From contig NC_088921.1 in assembly GCF_038396675.1 (NCBI RefSeq), positions 70,724,501 through 70,788,500 on the forward strand: 64,000 nt of DNA, written 5' to 3'. The stretch is from Hydra vulgaris (lineage: Eukaryota; Cnidaria; Hydrozoa; Anthoathecata; Hydridae). Below, one piece after another: positions 1 through 9,859 of the stretch (position 1 is the first letter of the stretch; every line of letters begins with the position of its first letter). Under the pieces are notes generated by a model, which was given only the letters and a program-made list of their open reading frames with translations, was not told where the DNA came from and made no database searches. The position numbers and the translations under genes were made by a program.

Positions 1-140
1 TCCAGAAACATTCAGAAGCATCCAGACGCATCCAGAAGCTTCCAAAAGCATCGAAAAGAAGCATCTAGAATCTTCCAGAACAGGTTCACACAGGCTCATT
101 TTACTATATAAGAGACATGTAAATCGACATGTAATTCAGT
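1..140 (+). promoter_or_regulatory. Heat-shock-element-like array, TATA box and initiator
   Basis: Positions 1-80 are about eight degenerate copies of a 10-bp unit, TCCAGAAGCA. This has the spacing of alternating nTTCn/nGAAn heat shock factor sites. The best match is GAAtcTTCcaGAA at 68-80. A TATA box (TATATAAG) lies at 105-112 and TCAGTCAGT, an initiator-like sequence, begins about 25 bp further on. The layout resembles an hsp70-type promoter or the U3/R part of a stress-responsive LTR. It points at the Tc1 transposase starting at 379, but I cannot show that it belongs to that element. Function is inferred from motifs only. Confidence 0.5.
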
Positions 141-378
141 CAGTATACGGAAGTCAATCAGTCAGTACTATCAAGACAGTTTATTGAAGTGAGTTTTATC
201 AAAGTGTTTCATCAAAGAACATCAATACAAGAAGTGAGATACAACATGTGTTTCATTATATTAATACAGTCCACATCCAACCAAGACGTTGTGTTCCACA
301 GAGCATTATTGTATCATCACAAGGTAAATGTAACACGGTAAGCTTTTAGAAGCGTGATTATTTATTTTTATTATTTTT

Positions 379-1404
379 ATGACTTCAAGTGCAAAAATGG
401 CTCCCGACCGTCTTGGATTGGAACTAAGAAGGAAAATTATTGGCGATTACGTAAGTGGAATGTCACAAAAAAGTATTTGTGATAAATATCGCGTGAAAAA
501 AAGGACCGTATCAAGATTATGTTCCAAACATCGTTCTACGGGGAAGTTGGCAGCAGAAAACAAAGATGGAAGACCGCGTTCCACCACTTCTATAGAGGAT
601 TCTATAATCTTCAGATCCGTCAAGAAGGATCCCTGGATATCATCAGTCGAGATACAAAAGCAATTAGAGCTGCCTGTACCGGACCGAACAATCAGACGAC
701 GTGCTATTGAAGCCGGATTGTTTTCTCAACGCCTTGCAAAGAAACCTTTGATTTCACTAAAAAATTAGAAGAAAAGACTCCTGTTTGCTACATCTCATAT
801 TGACTGGAATGTGCAGAAATGGCGAAGTGTCCTGTTCAGTGATGAATCGAAGTTGAACATCATTGGGAGCGATGGCATTTGCCGTGTACGTTGACCGGCC
901 GGAAAACACCTCGATTTACGTTACTGCCATAAGACCATGAAGCATGGTGGAGGCAATGTAATGGTCTGGGGGTGTTTTTCTGCTAACGGTCTAGGTCCAA
1001 TACATCGAAACGATGGAATAATGGACCGTTTCATGTATAAAAATATCCTGAAAAATGTTATGTTACCTCATGCTGAATGGAATATGCCAATAAAATGGGT
1101 TTTTCAGCAAGACAACGATCCGAAACACACTGCAAACGTATTTAAGCAGTGGTTTCAAGATAACCACCTATCGGTGATGGATTGGCCGCCTCAATCTCCG
1201 GATCTCAACCCTATGGAAAACCTGTGGGAGATCGTCAACCGCAGAACTAATGGTGAAGGTGTTCGTAATAAGGATCAACTGTTTGAACAAATCCAAAAGG
1301 CCTGGGCAGCGATTCCACAAAGTTTCATTGATCACCTGATCGAATCTATACCTTGAAGATACAAGGCTGTGATCGACAACAAAGGATTCGCCACGAAATA
1401 TTGA
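379..1404 (+). pseudogene. Tc1-type (DD34E) transposase, full length with three in-frame stops
   Basis: This encoded a cut-and-paste transposase of the Tc1/mariner superfamily that inserts at TA. The single frame runs from ATG 379 to TGA 1402-1404 (342 codons, the usual family length) and is broken only by TAG 766-768, TGA 892-894 and TGA 1354-1356. Residues 10-125 form paired helix-turn-helix domains with a GRPR-type linker. The catalytic residues are present: Asp in FSDESK, Asp in QQDNDPKH, and Glu in PMENLWEIV 34 residues later. The C-terminus continues past the third stop as AVIDNKGFATKY, typical of the family. TGA 892 and TGA 1354 fall where Arg is usual, which fits CGA-to-TGA decay. An AATAAA signal follows near 1531. 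I could not define the terminal inverted repeats. Confidence 0.9.
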
Positions 1405-2285
1405 TAGCGAAATACAGCTTGGTCAACATTTTGTCGAGTTGCACTTGTTTTGTCCTGAAGGAAATCAACTTTTTTTAATACTTTTAATTAATTTATTAAT
1501 TTTCGTGTACAAATAATGAACTTTGTGATGAATAAAACTTGAAGAACTTTGTCTCTTAGCAGTTACATAGTTATTTCTCTAAATTGAAAAAATGCAGCTC
1601 TTTTATATAAAGAAACTAAACTAGCATTATTTGGTTGTACTCGTTTTATCTGATACTGTATATAACGATTGCAAAATAAAAATATTAAAAGTAAAGTATA
1701 AAAAATGCGTTCGCTCAACACTCACTAGTTACAACACTAATTAAAGAGTTTTTAAGAATCAAACTTAACAGCGTTACTCTAACAGCAAAGATTCAATATT
1801 GGAAAATGGTTTCAAATTCCTTTGTGAATGGTGTTACGATTTAGCAAAGAATTATTTTATAGACTTTGTAAAAATAAAAATAAAAAGGAAACAGGTCTGG
1901 AACAAAAATAAGTGTGACAAAGATCGTTTATGAACCGGTCAAAAAACGGTTTCACAAAAAAACTCACAACTTTACATTTGTCAGAGGTACTTCTTGCACC
2001 AAGAAACAATTGATAGCTTCTTTAAAGTCGTTATTTAAAAATATCAACTGCCTTTTATAATTTTCTGCTCTATTGATGTGATCAAAATAAAGCAACTGTG
2101 GTATGCTAAAAGAGTACAAAATGTGCTTCATATAATACTAGTAATAAACCATTTATGATATATAAAAAGTAAGCGGAGTCCAACTGGCACCAATTATTCA
2201 AATTTTGATTCGGTTAGATTAGGCAACACGCAGTTTTTGAATAATAGAAGGAAGTTTTCGCAAGAGAATTAAAGACATTATTTAC
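1405..2285. other. AT-rich stretch, nothing recognised
   Basis: No open frame with recognisable similarity is visible. The first part is probably 3' flank of the Tc1 element: TTGCACTTGTTTTGTCC at about 1440-1456 resembles the subterminal sequence of such elements. Confidence 0.5.
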
Positions 2286-2360
2286 AGAAAACTATGCGCC
2301 GAAGCAAACAGTTGTATAAAAGAACTCTTCTTTACTTGTTTGCTTCGGCGTAAAGTTTAC
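2286..2360. repeat. GC-rich hairpin (75 bp)
   Basis: Arms CGCCGAAGCAAAC (2297-2309) and GTTTGCTTCGGCG (2338-2350) are perfect complements. The pairing extends outward with AAACT/AGTTT after a small mismatch and inward through AAAGAA/TTCTTT. The arms are unusually GC-rich for this window. It is probably a small foldback element; no gene is adjacent. Confidence 0.75.
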
Positions 2361-3960
2361 TTTTATTTTTTAATTTATTCTAATTAAGATCTCTTTTAAA
2401 TAGAGTCTTTTTCGTATGCTCTGTAACAATGTTGTCGCGCAAGATCATATAACTACGACGTTCACGCATCATTCATTCTTTACTGATAACGACCTCAGAG
2501 ATCTTAATTCTGAAGCAAGCGCAAAAGCCACAGACGGAGGCTCAAATAACTGCATTTTAATAATTTAGTTCTGCTGAATACATTAGCTTATAACTCATTA
2601 TACAAGTAATACATTAGTTTTTACTAATTATACAAGTAATTATTTTACAAATCGCAATTTAGTTTTAAGTTTTTGTACTCAAGTCCCAAGTCAAGTGTGT
2701 TAGCAAAAACAAAGTCAGGTCTAAAGCCAAAAACTTCAGAGTTAAGTAGTTAATAAGTCGCAGTATAATTTAATCTCATTTCAAAGTTAAAGCATGGGTT
2801 ATGCTCATCTACAAAATATTAACAATTTATTTATTATTATTAAATTATTAATAAAATTTTTATTTATAAATGTTTTATTTTTATTCATAGTATTTACTCT
2901 TATACACATATAAACATTGTATTTGCAAAAGAACAGATTAGTTAACAGTTTGTCAGACATAAAAGCGCAGCTGCACTATTTTGCATTTGTGGCTCAAGAT
3001 ACGCTCCACTGGAGCAATAGAGGCAGACATTGTTAATTCCCTAAAGGCTACTCGTGTTATTGAAGAGTCACCTTTTTCATTGTCCAAAACAAGTGGAATT
3101 TACTTTGATTTTACGTGTCTAGATAATGACTTAGCTCTAGTGATGGAGTAATGCCAATAACTTCAAGTAAATGTTGAAAAATAAACTTTATTTTCAAAGC
3201 GGTGCTCCTCTCGATCCTTTTCCCCTTTTATAAGCACAGAATTTTCAGGCATTGCAGCATTTTTAAAAATTAGATTTTGAAAAAAGAAAACAAATGCAAA
3301 AAATTGTTATTGGAACTGTTGATACGAAATAAAATTAAATTTTTGAATTGGAAAATTTATTCCATTATCATTTTATGATATTGTATCATTAAAAACAAAC
3401 TTGATATTAAACTTTTATCATTAAAACGACTCTTCCCTAACATTTAGTATGACATAAAGACACGACTTCCTCCTAGCACTAAGAACGACTCACATTAAAG
3501 AAAAATCAGTATTTTAGCGTGTTACTTTGAGGTGTTCTGAATCTAAAAACAGTTATTCCACCTTGGGCCAGGTTATTTTTATATTGATGTAGGCACCAAG
3601 AAAACGTTGATTTAAAGATTTCTAAAGAGTTTAGAATAAGTTGCTCAAAAATTGACTTTTAGTTTTTTAATTTGCCAGGTGGCGATTAAGAGAACAGAAG
3701 GATGAAAGGAAATGAACGAACACAACTTATTAAGATCTTCTCCTCATGTGTTCTCTTTGTCGCTTCTCCGAACCTTCTCCATTCTTGGTCACTCTTTTTT
3801 ACTAATGTTTTGGAGGACAGTGTACATGCATTTAGATTTATGTATTATTTATTTATTATTTAGCATTATGTATTAAATTAAAAAGAAGCAAAAAAAGTTA
3901 AAATAATTCTTCAAACAAAACCGGTTAAATACATAAATAATAAATTAATAACAACAACCA
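2361..3960. other. AT-rich intergenic DNA with one short unrecognised frame
   Basis: Mostly featureless. A plus-strand frame at about 2965-3150 reads ...STGAIEADIVNSLKATRV... to a TAA stop. It looks protein-like but I do not recognise it; it may be a transposon remnant. Confidence 0.3.
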
Positions 3961-3964
3961 ATAC

Positions 3965-4150
<186 letters not shown>

Positions 4151-4906
4151 TAACCAATAATATAAAAATATATATAACTATGGTTTTTTGATATAAACTT
4201 GAAAGAATTAAAGCATATATATTTAATACGGTAAACAAAAAAACTCAAAATTAAAAAATAAATACCATTTTATACTGTTAAAAGTAATATTTTGTTCAAA
4301 GTTTTTACGGACTATATTTTACGGACTATATTTTAACTAATTTACATGTATGAAAGCTTTTACTAAACGTGTAGACATACATCATATAGGAAGTGTACAT
4401 CATATGGGAAGCCAAATGAAAAGAAACTTAATATAAAATTAAAAGATTTGAATGAAAACTCTTTCTTATTTAAAACCCTAAGAAAAAAAGGTGACATTTT
4501 TCTTTCAATCAATCAATCGTTATTCTACATTTTTTCAAAACTTTTGACCCTTTGATAAAAAATTTAGAGAATTATAAAAGCCTGACATTTTCCTTAGACT
4601 AATGAAAAAATTCTTGATTGCAACACCGGATGTATGTTACTCTAATTATGCATTAGTCTTGGAATCAAAATGTCTTAAGAAAAGGCACTTTCTTATGTTT
4701 AAAATAAAACTATATATATATATACATATATTTATATATATTTAATTTATAAAATATTTTAAATACTTGTATATTATTGACTATTATAAAATTATACTTT
4801 AAATACTTCTAATTAACATACTTTAAAAAATAGTTTGCAACCTTTTTGTCTGCTAATATCACATTTCAAAATAAACAATAAATTAACAAATGGTCAGATG
4901 TGTCCT
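4151..4906. other. AT-rich intergenic DNA
   Basis: No gene is recognised. A short TA tract lies near 4712-4740, and AATTTA-rich sequence leads to the TMEM86 3' end. Confidence 0.5.
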
Positions 4907-4912
4907 TTTATT
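4907..4912 (-). terminator. Poly(A) signal of the TMEM86 gene
   Basis: AATAAA on the minus strand, about 57 bp past the TAG stop. It is the first canonical hexamer downstream of the coding exon. Confidence 0.5.
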
Positions 4913-4968
4913 AGTTTACTGAGAACTGTTTAATAATAATTATTAGAAACATTATTTATAAAAAAAAT

Positions 4969-5661
4969 CTAATTATTCTTCTTCATTCTGATTCTTATAT
5001 TTGTTTTATTAACAGCAGACATTGCCATGAATAATTGTGCAATATAGTATGATGACATTGTTAATACTCTGGATATGGGAACAGGTGCCACAAACTTGTC
5101 GAATCCAATTATGAAATCTGAAAGCATAAAAAAGGTTGCACCAAGCACTCCACAAAGACTTGTCCATGACCATACATTACCAAGAATATCAATAGCTGCA
5201 AATGCACGCCAACCCATTGAGCAAATTAACCAAACATAAACACAAACACAGGGCAGTAACAAACCTTGTAGTCGAGGATAAAATAGATACAAAGAAATTA
5301 AAACCATTCCAAAAAACGGTATACCTTTTAACCAACGATAAGAGGAAAATCCAAATGCACTTATATAAGCTAAATGCGCAATAGCAAATGCTCCCATGGC
5401 TTGGAGAAAATGTGTTTCACCCCATATTAATAAAGCATCTCCAAAGCAAGAAAATAGCAGACCAATAAATACTCTTTGCCTGTAAAAATGTTCTTTTTGC
5501 AAACTAAGTCCTTGACTGATAACAAATCCCATTAAACAGCATATCGGTAAACACTTCAGCACAGCTGCAAATAAGGAAGGAGTTTCAGCAGGCAACCAAG
5601 CAACAAAATATATAACCACTGTTTTGAAGAAGGGAATGAGACGAGGTCCAACATGAGTCAA
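4969..5661 (-). CDS. TMEM86/YhhN lysoplasmalogenase, 3'-terminal coding exon
   Basis: Members of this family are multi-pass membrane enzymes that hydrolyse the vinyl-ether bond of lysoplasmalogens, usually in ER or internal membranes. The exon encodes 230 residues with about eight hydrophobic segments. Conserved features include GPRLIPFFK near the start, the acidic CFGDALLIW (residues ~72-80), AHLAY (~95-99), FMLSDFIIGFDKF (~177-189) and SYYIAQ (~204-209). It is not an ATG-initiated gene. The first codon is TTG (5661-5659), directly preceded by a polypyrimidine-AG acceptor (TTTTTTTAG on the minus strand), so the first few residues come from an upstream exon that I cannot find. The stop is TAG at 4971-4969. 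A human match would be TMEM86A or B; I cannot separate the paralogues. Confidence 0.9.
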   Translation of the reverse strand: MTHVGPRLIPFFKTVVIYFVAWLPAETPSLFAAVLKCLPICCLMGFVISQGLSLQKEHFYRQRVFIGLLFSCFGDALLIWGETHFLQAMGAFAIAHLAYISAFGFSSYRWLKGIPFFGMVLISLYLFYPRLQGLLLPCVCVYVWLICSMGWRAFAAIDILGNVWSWTSLCGVLGATFFMLSDFIIGFDKFVAPVPISRVLTMSSYYIAQLFMAMSAVNKTNIRIRMKKNN

Positions 5662-5689
5662 CTAAAAAAATACATATCATCAATATCAT

Positions 5690-5732
5690 CACATCACATC
5701 ATCATCATCATCATCATCATTATCATCATCCA
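5690..5732. repeat. (ATC)n microsatellite
   Basis: An ATC/ATT trinucleotide tract just upstream of the TMEM86 exon, inside its presumed intron. Confidence 0.85.
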
Positions 5733-5773
5733 CATTCCACTGCTCAAAAGTTGATAATAATTTTTCAACGATG

Positions 5774-5868
5774 ATTAAATTGACTACCAGATTTTTCAAA
5801 GTCAACTAATTTCGGCTTTTGACTAGTCGAAATTAGTTGACTTAGTAAAATTGAATAGTCAATTTAAT
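5774..5868. repeat. Foldback MITE-like inverted repeat
   Basis: Two nested pairs of arms are present: ATTAAATTGACTA (5774-5786) with its complement at 5856-5868, and AGTCAACTAATTTCG (5800-5814) with its complement at 5828-5842. Another small hairpin (AATCAACT/AGTTGATT) follows near 5891-5910. It lies upstream of the TMEM86 exon. Confidence 0.65.
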
Positions 5869-5962
5869 AAACTATGGAAATCCCACTAATCAACTAAAAG
5901 TTGATTTAGTTAAGTAGTAATTTTAACATCCTTATATCTTTTTATTAAATTTTTTTTAACTA

Positions 5963-6095
5963 CAAGGGTGGTCTAAAAAGTTTCTGACCTCAACGTGAAG
6001 ATGGCAGCACTTGTAATAAAACCTAGTGAATTTTGTTATTTATCTGTAGACAATTATCAAAATTTTAGCTCTTTTGGACATGCAGTTGTTATGTA
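5963..6095 (+). mobile_element. Mariner-like terminal fragment
   Basis: GGTGGTCTAAAAAGTTTCTG is typical of the terminal inverted repeat of animal mariner elements. No transposase or matching second end follows. The sequence changes character near 6098, where another element seems to begin. Confidence 0.45.
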
Positions 6096-6690
6096 AGGGT
6101 AATTCCATGTCAAAACAATAAGTCGAAATAACCCACCATCTCAGAAATACTTGATTTTTGGCACAAATGCAGTTAATAGTGTCGTTAGGAATAATCAAAA
6201 ATAATTTGGAGCCAATTTCATTATTTTAAGAGTTAAGGGTCTTTAAAGTTTGAGGTTTTTTATATTTTATGTCTATAGCAACACTAAAATGTCAAAGTAT
6301 ACACAGTTACATTAACCATACGTTTACAAAATTTAATAGGTATAGAAACTTTTGAAGAAAGAAATCAAAAATCATTACTTAAAGTTATTAGATCTTATAT
6401 TTGATTAAAAACTTTGAAATGTAAACCGGGTTTTTAACAATAATTTTTCAGTAAACATGTCTAGTTTAAGATTAATTGCAGAAAAGGTATTGATCTATTC
6501 ATTTTAAATCTTTACAATAATAGTTTATATATAAATACCTGTAAGAGGCAAAAATTATTTCACTGTTTTTTTATGCACATATCTACTTTTTTATTGTTTT
6601 ATTTTTGCAATTTTATTTTTTCATTTTTGTTTACCGTTTTGGTTATAATCTCGATATAGAGATTATAACTAAAATAATTTCTCACAAAAA

Positions 6691-6936
6691 AATAATAATT
6701 TCTCACATAAGTATTATTAATACTCAAATGGTAAAACCAATTGCTCCATTTAATTGATTAAACAAGAAACCAACAATTCATTTTTATTTTAAACTAAATA
6801 AGTGTAACCATAGCTATGATTACACTTATTTAGTTTAAAATAAAAATGAATTGCTGGTTTCTTCTTTGATTAATTAAATGGAGCAATTGGTTGTAACATT
6901 TAAGTATTAATAATACTCATGTGAGAAATTATTATT
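6691..6936. repeat. 246-bp near-perfect palindrome
   Basis: The left arm (6691 to ~6811) and right arm (~6814 to 6936) are reverse complements with few mismatches. They meet at CATAGCTATG, which is itself palindromic, so there is essentially no loop. The outer ends read AATAATAATTTCTCACAT and its complement. It lies 53 bp upstream of the FSDGC pseudogene start and is probably a foldback DNA element. Confidence 0.85.
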
Positions 6937-6988
6937 TATTTAATGTTGGTTTTAGAAAAATGAAATGTTGAAATTAAATATTATTATA

Positions 6989-9304
6989 ATGGCTGGAACA
7001 TCACAATGCTCAGTTACCATTTACAAACCACATTGGAAAATTTTTTTTCAAGATTTAGCTCCAGATGAGCAAAATTTAGTTTCGATTATTGACTTATGTT
7101 TTCATCATCAAAAGTTCTTGAGAAGTTCCCTGTGTTTCAGAATAAGTGCTGTGATCTGCTTTTAGTTCAGAAAAGACCGTGCAAAAGTTAGGAAAGCTTG
7201 TCATAAATTTTTTTATAAATGTTACTTTGTCATAATTTTATGTTCTTTATGTTTAATAATACTAGGCACATTTTATTTGATCAAATTATTTTTTTTAATT
7301 TAGCATCTCTCAGAGAAGTCATGTTAAAAACCATAGCTTTAAACAACAGGTTCAATATTGTACCTGGTCAAAAAATTTGTACAAATTGCTTAGTCAAATT
7401 AAAAGCTTCCACTGAAATTAATACTGATAACATTGATATTGCTGATGATTACACAAATGAAAGTATAAATAAAGAAAACATTTTTAACGTTCAACGAGAA
7501 GCTGATATAAATAAAAACTGACAAGAACTTTCTGATTGTCTCAGTATAATTGGCATGTCACCAGTCAAGCTTCATGGAAAACCATTTGCGAATCATATGA
7601 GAATTGGGAAAAAAAAAATTAAAACTATTACAACAGTTTTCAAAGAAAAGTTATCAAGTTCTTTAAAAATTCCATTGACAGAAATTGAAGTTTTTGATAA
7701 TGAATATATTCTTGATTCAAAAAAAAAAGTTGTTCAGTTCAAAAAATTGTTAGTTTTGATAAAAGATAAACTTGAAAAATGCTGTTTATTTAGGGACAAA
7801 ATTCAAGTATTGACTTTGTGCCCACAAGAATGGTCAATTGAAGCAGCAAATGAGTATTTTGGTGTTTTAAAGTATCTAATAATAAAATCTAGATCTTTAG
7901 CAAAGAAGGAAGGAGTTCTTGCAGCTCCACAAACTAAGCGAGGTAAAATGATGCCTAATCAAATTAATACTTTAGTGAAAAGTTTTTATGAAGATGGTGA
8001 AAACTCTCTCCAGATGCCTGGTCAAAAAGATTTTGTAAGTGTTAGTTGGAAAGTCCATATGCAAAAGCGACTACTTTTATCAAGCTTAAAAAAGTTATTT
8101 GTCTCATTTAAAATTCTATACCCACATGTAAAGTTAGGTTTTTCCAAGTTTTGTGTTTTAAGACCTAAATGGTGTGTTTTGCCAAACTCATCAGGAACCC
8201 ATTCTGTGTGCGCTTGTATTTACCATCAAAACATGAAGTTAATTCTCCTACTCATTAAAATATGAACTATATAAATTTATTGTTTGTGATATGCAAAACA
8301 AAGAATGCATGTTAAATCGATGAACACAATGTCCAAAAAATACATCTAAATTAGAAGAAAACCTATTCAAACTAATAGGGCAGTTTGAGGAAGAAGACAC
8401 TATCGAATTTAACCAATGGGTTACTACTGATAGATCAGATTTAGTTATACAACTTGTAAGCATACCAGATTATGTAGATATGGTGATGGAAAAACTAGTC
8501 AAGCTAACAGCCCATTCATATATTTCTAAATGTTAACCTAAATATTTAAAAAATCTTAAAGAAGAACTGCCATCAAATAGTGCAATAATTCTAGTAGATT
8601 TTGCAGAAAACTATAGTTCTGTTGTGCAGGATGAAGTACACGGTTTCCATTATAATAATCTTTAGTGCACACTTTATCCAGTAGTTGTGTACTATAAAGA
8701 AAATCAAGTTTTACATTCCACTTCATATTGCATTATATCATATGATAACAATCATGATACCAATGGTTTACAAGATACAAAAATTAATTATAAATAATCT
8801 GAAGCAAAAGATACCCAGCATTGCAAAAGTGATCTACTTTTCTGATGGTTGTTCATCTCAAAATAAAAACTGCAAAAACATTTAAAACCTATATCAGCAC
8901 AAATCAGACTTTGGAATAGATGCGTTTTCTTTTCAACCAGCTACGGAAAGCAACCTTGTGATAGTATAGGTGGAAGAGTTAAACGGCTTGTAGCTAATGC
9001 TAGTTTGCAGAGAATTTCTACAAATCAAATATTGAACTCACATGATATGTTTACATATTGCACTAACAACATCAAAGGTATAAACTTTATTTTTATTTCA
9101 AGTGAAAGTTTGGTTGAAACAAGATTATTAAAATCTGAACGATTTAAAAATGTAAAAACAATACCAGGAACAAGAGACTTTCATGAATATATTCCTGTAT
9201 ATGAAAATGATGAAGTTAAGATGAGATACTGCAGTGATGACACTATGCCAAGTTTGACTTACATGTTTAAAAATTGTGAGATGCAAGGTGATGTGCAAAG
9301 TTGA
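6989..9304 (+). pseudogene. Decayed cysteine-rich protein with FSDGC...QNKN motif, possible DDD transposase
   Basis: I recognise this as a repeated, uncharacterised family rather than a named enzyme. The reading frame is broken by many stops and shifts. Recognisable blocks in order are: MAGTSQCSVTIYKPHWK (6989), a CxxC block QKICTNCLVKLK (~7369), QMPGQKDFVSV (~8011), GFSKFCVLRPKWCV (~8140) with CxC and His after it, LVDFAENYSSVVQDE (~8591), YFSDGCSSQNKN (~8836), YGKQPCDSIGGRVKRLV (~8944), and an in-frame end of 99 residues stopping at 9302-9304. Asp residues in DFAENY, FSDGC and PCDSIGG are plausible catalytic triad positions of an RNase H fold. An AG acceptor precedes ASLREVMLK (~7303), so the ancestor probably had an intron. 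The element may begin near 6098. Function is inferred. Confidence 0.55.
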
Positions 9305-9309
9305 TGTGG

Positions 9310-9859
9310 AATTTAAATTTATGTTTCAACATGGCCCTTGAATCTTGAAAGATATTTGCTTGCTTCTTTTTATGAATTAAAATAAAAAATACTTATAAAA
9401 GTAAATTATTTTTTTGACTAGCTCTGGGTGAATATACCTGTCTTTAATATTTAAATAATTTTAATTAAGTTCATTAAATATGCATATTGTAGCTTCACAC
9501 ATAAGTAAGAACTCTTACTTTCTGGTTGTGCCTAAACATAAATACCAATCAATCTTCTGTCAAATCTCATTATACTTTCAATTAAATGTAAAAATTAAAT
9601 TTTTTAGATTAGTAAGTCAAAAAAACAGCTCAGTTTTTTTTTTTTTTTATAGATATTTATATATACTTTAAGAATATGAAATGTTCTTGTACAAGGGCAA
9701 TTATGTCAGTTGTTATACCACTGGTTGGTACCAGCCTATAATTATTTAAATGGTCTCTAATATCACTAATAAAGCTTTTTAAAAGTTGGTCAACCGGAGT
9801 TTAAAAAAAAGTGGAAAAAAATAACTCAATAGTTATTATGAAGTTTTTCAATCAATGTC
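9310..9859. other. AT-rich spacer
   Basis: No gene recognised. It may include the 3' flank of the preceding pseudogene element. Confidence 0.4.

Noticed and set aside
379..1404. Stop codons as evidence of an alternative genetic code
   Set aside because: TAG and TGA both interrupt only transposon frames; TMEM86 and KIFAP3 use the standard code with TAG and TAA stops.
5659..5661. TTG as an alternative start codon of TMEM86
   Set aside because: It lies right after a polypyrimidine-AG acceptor; the family has residues before this point, so it is an exon boundary.
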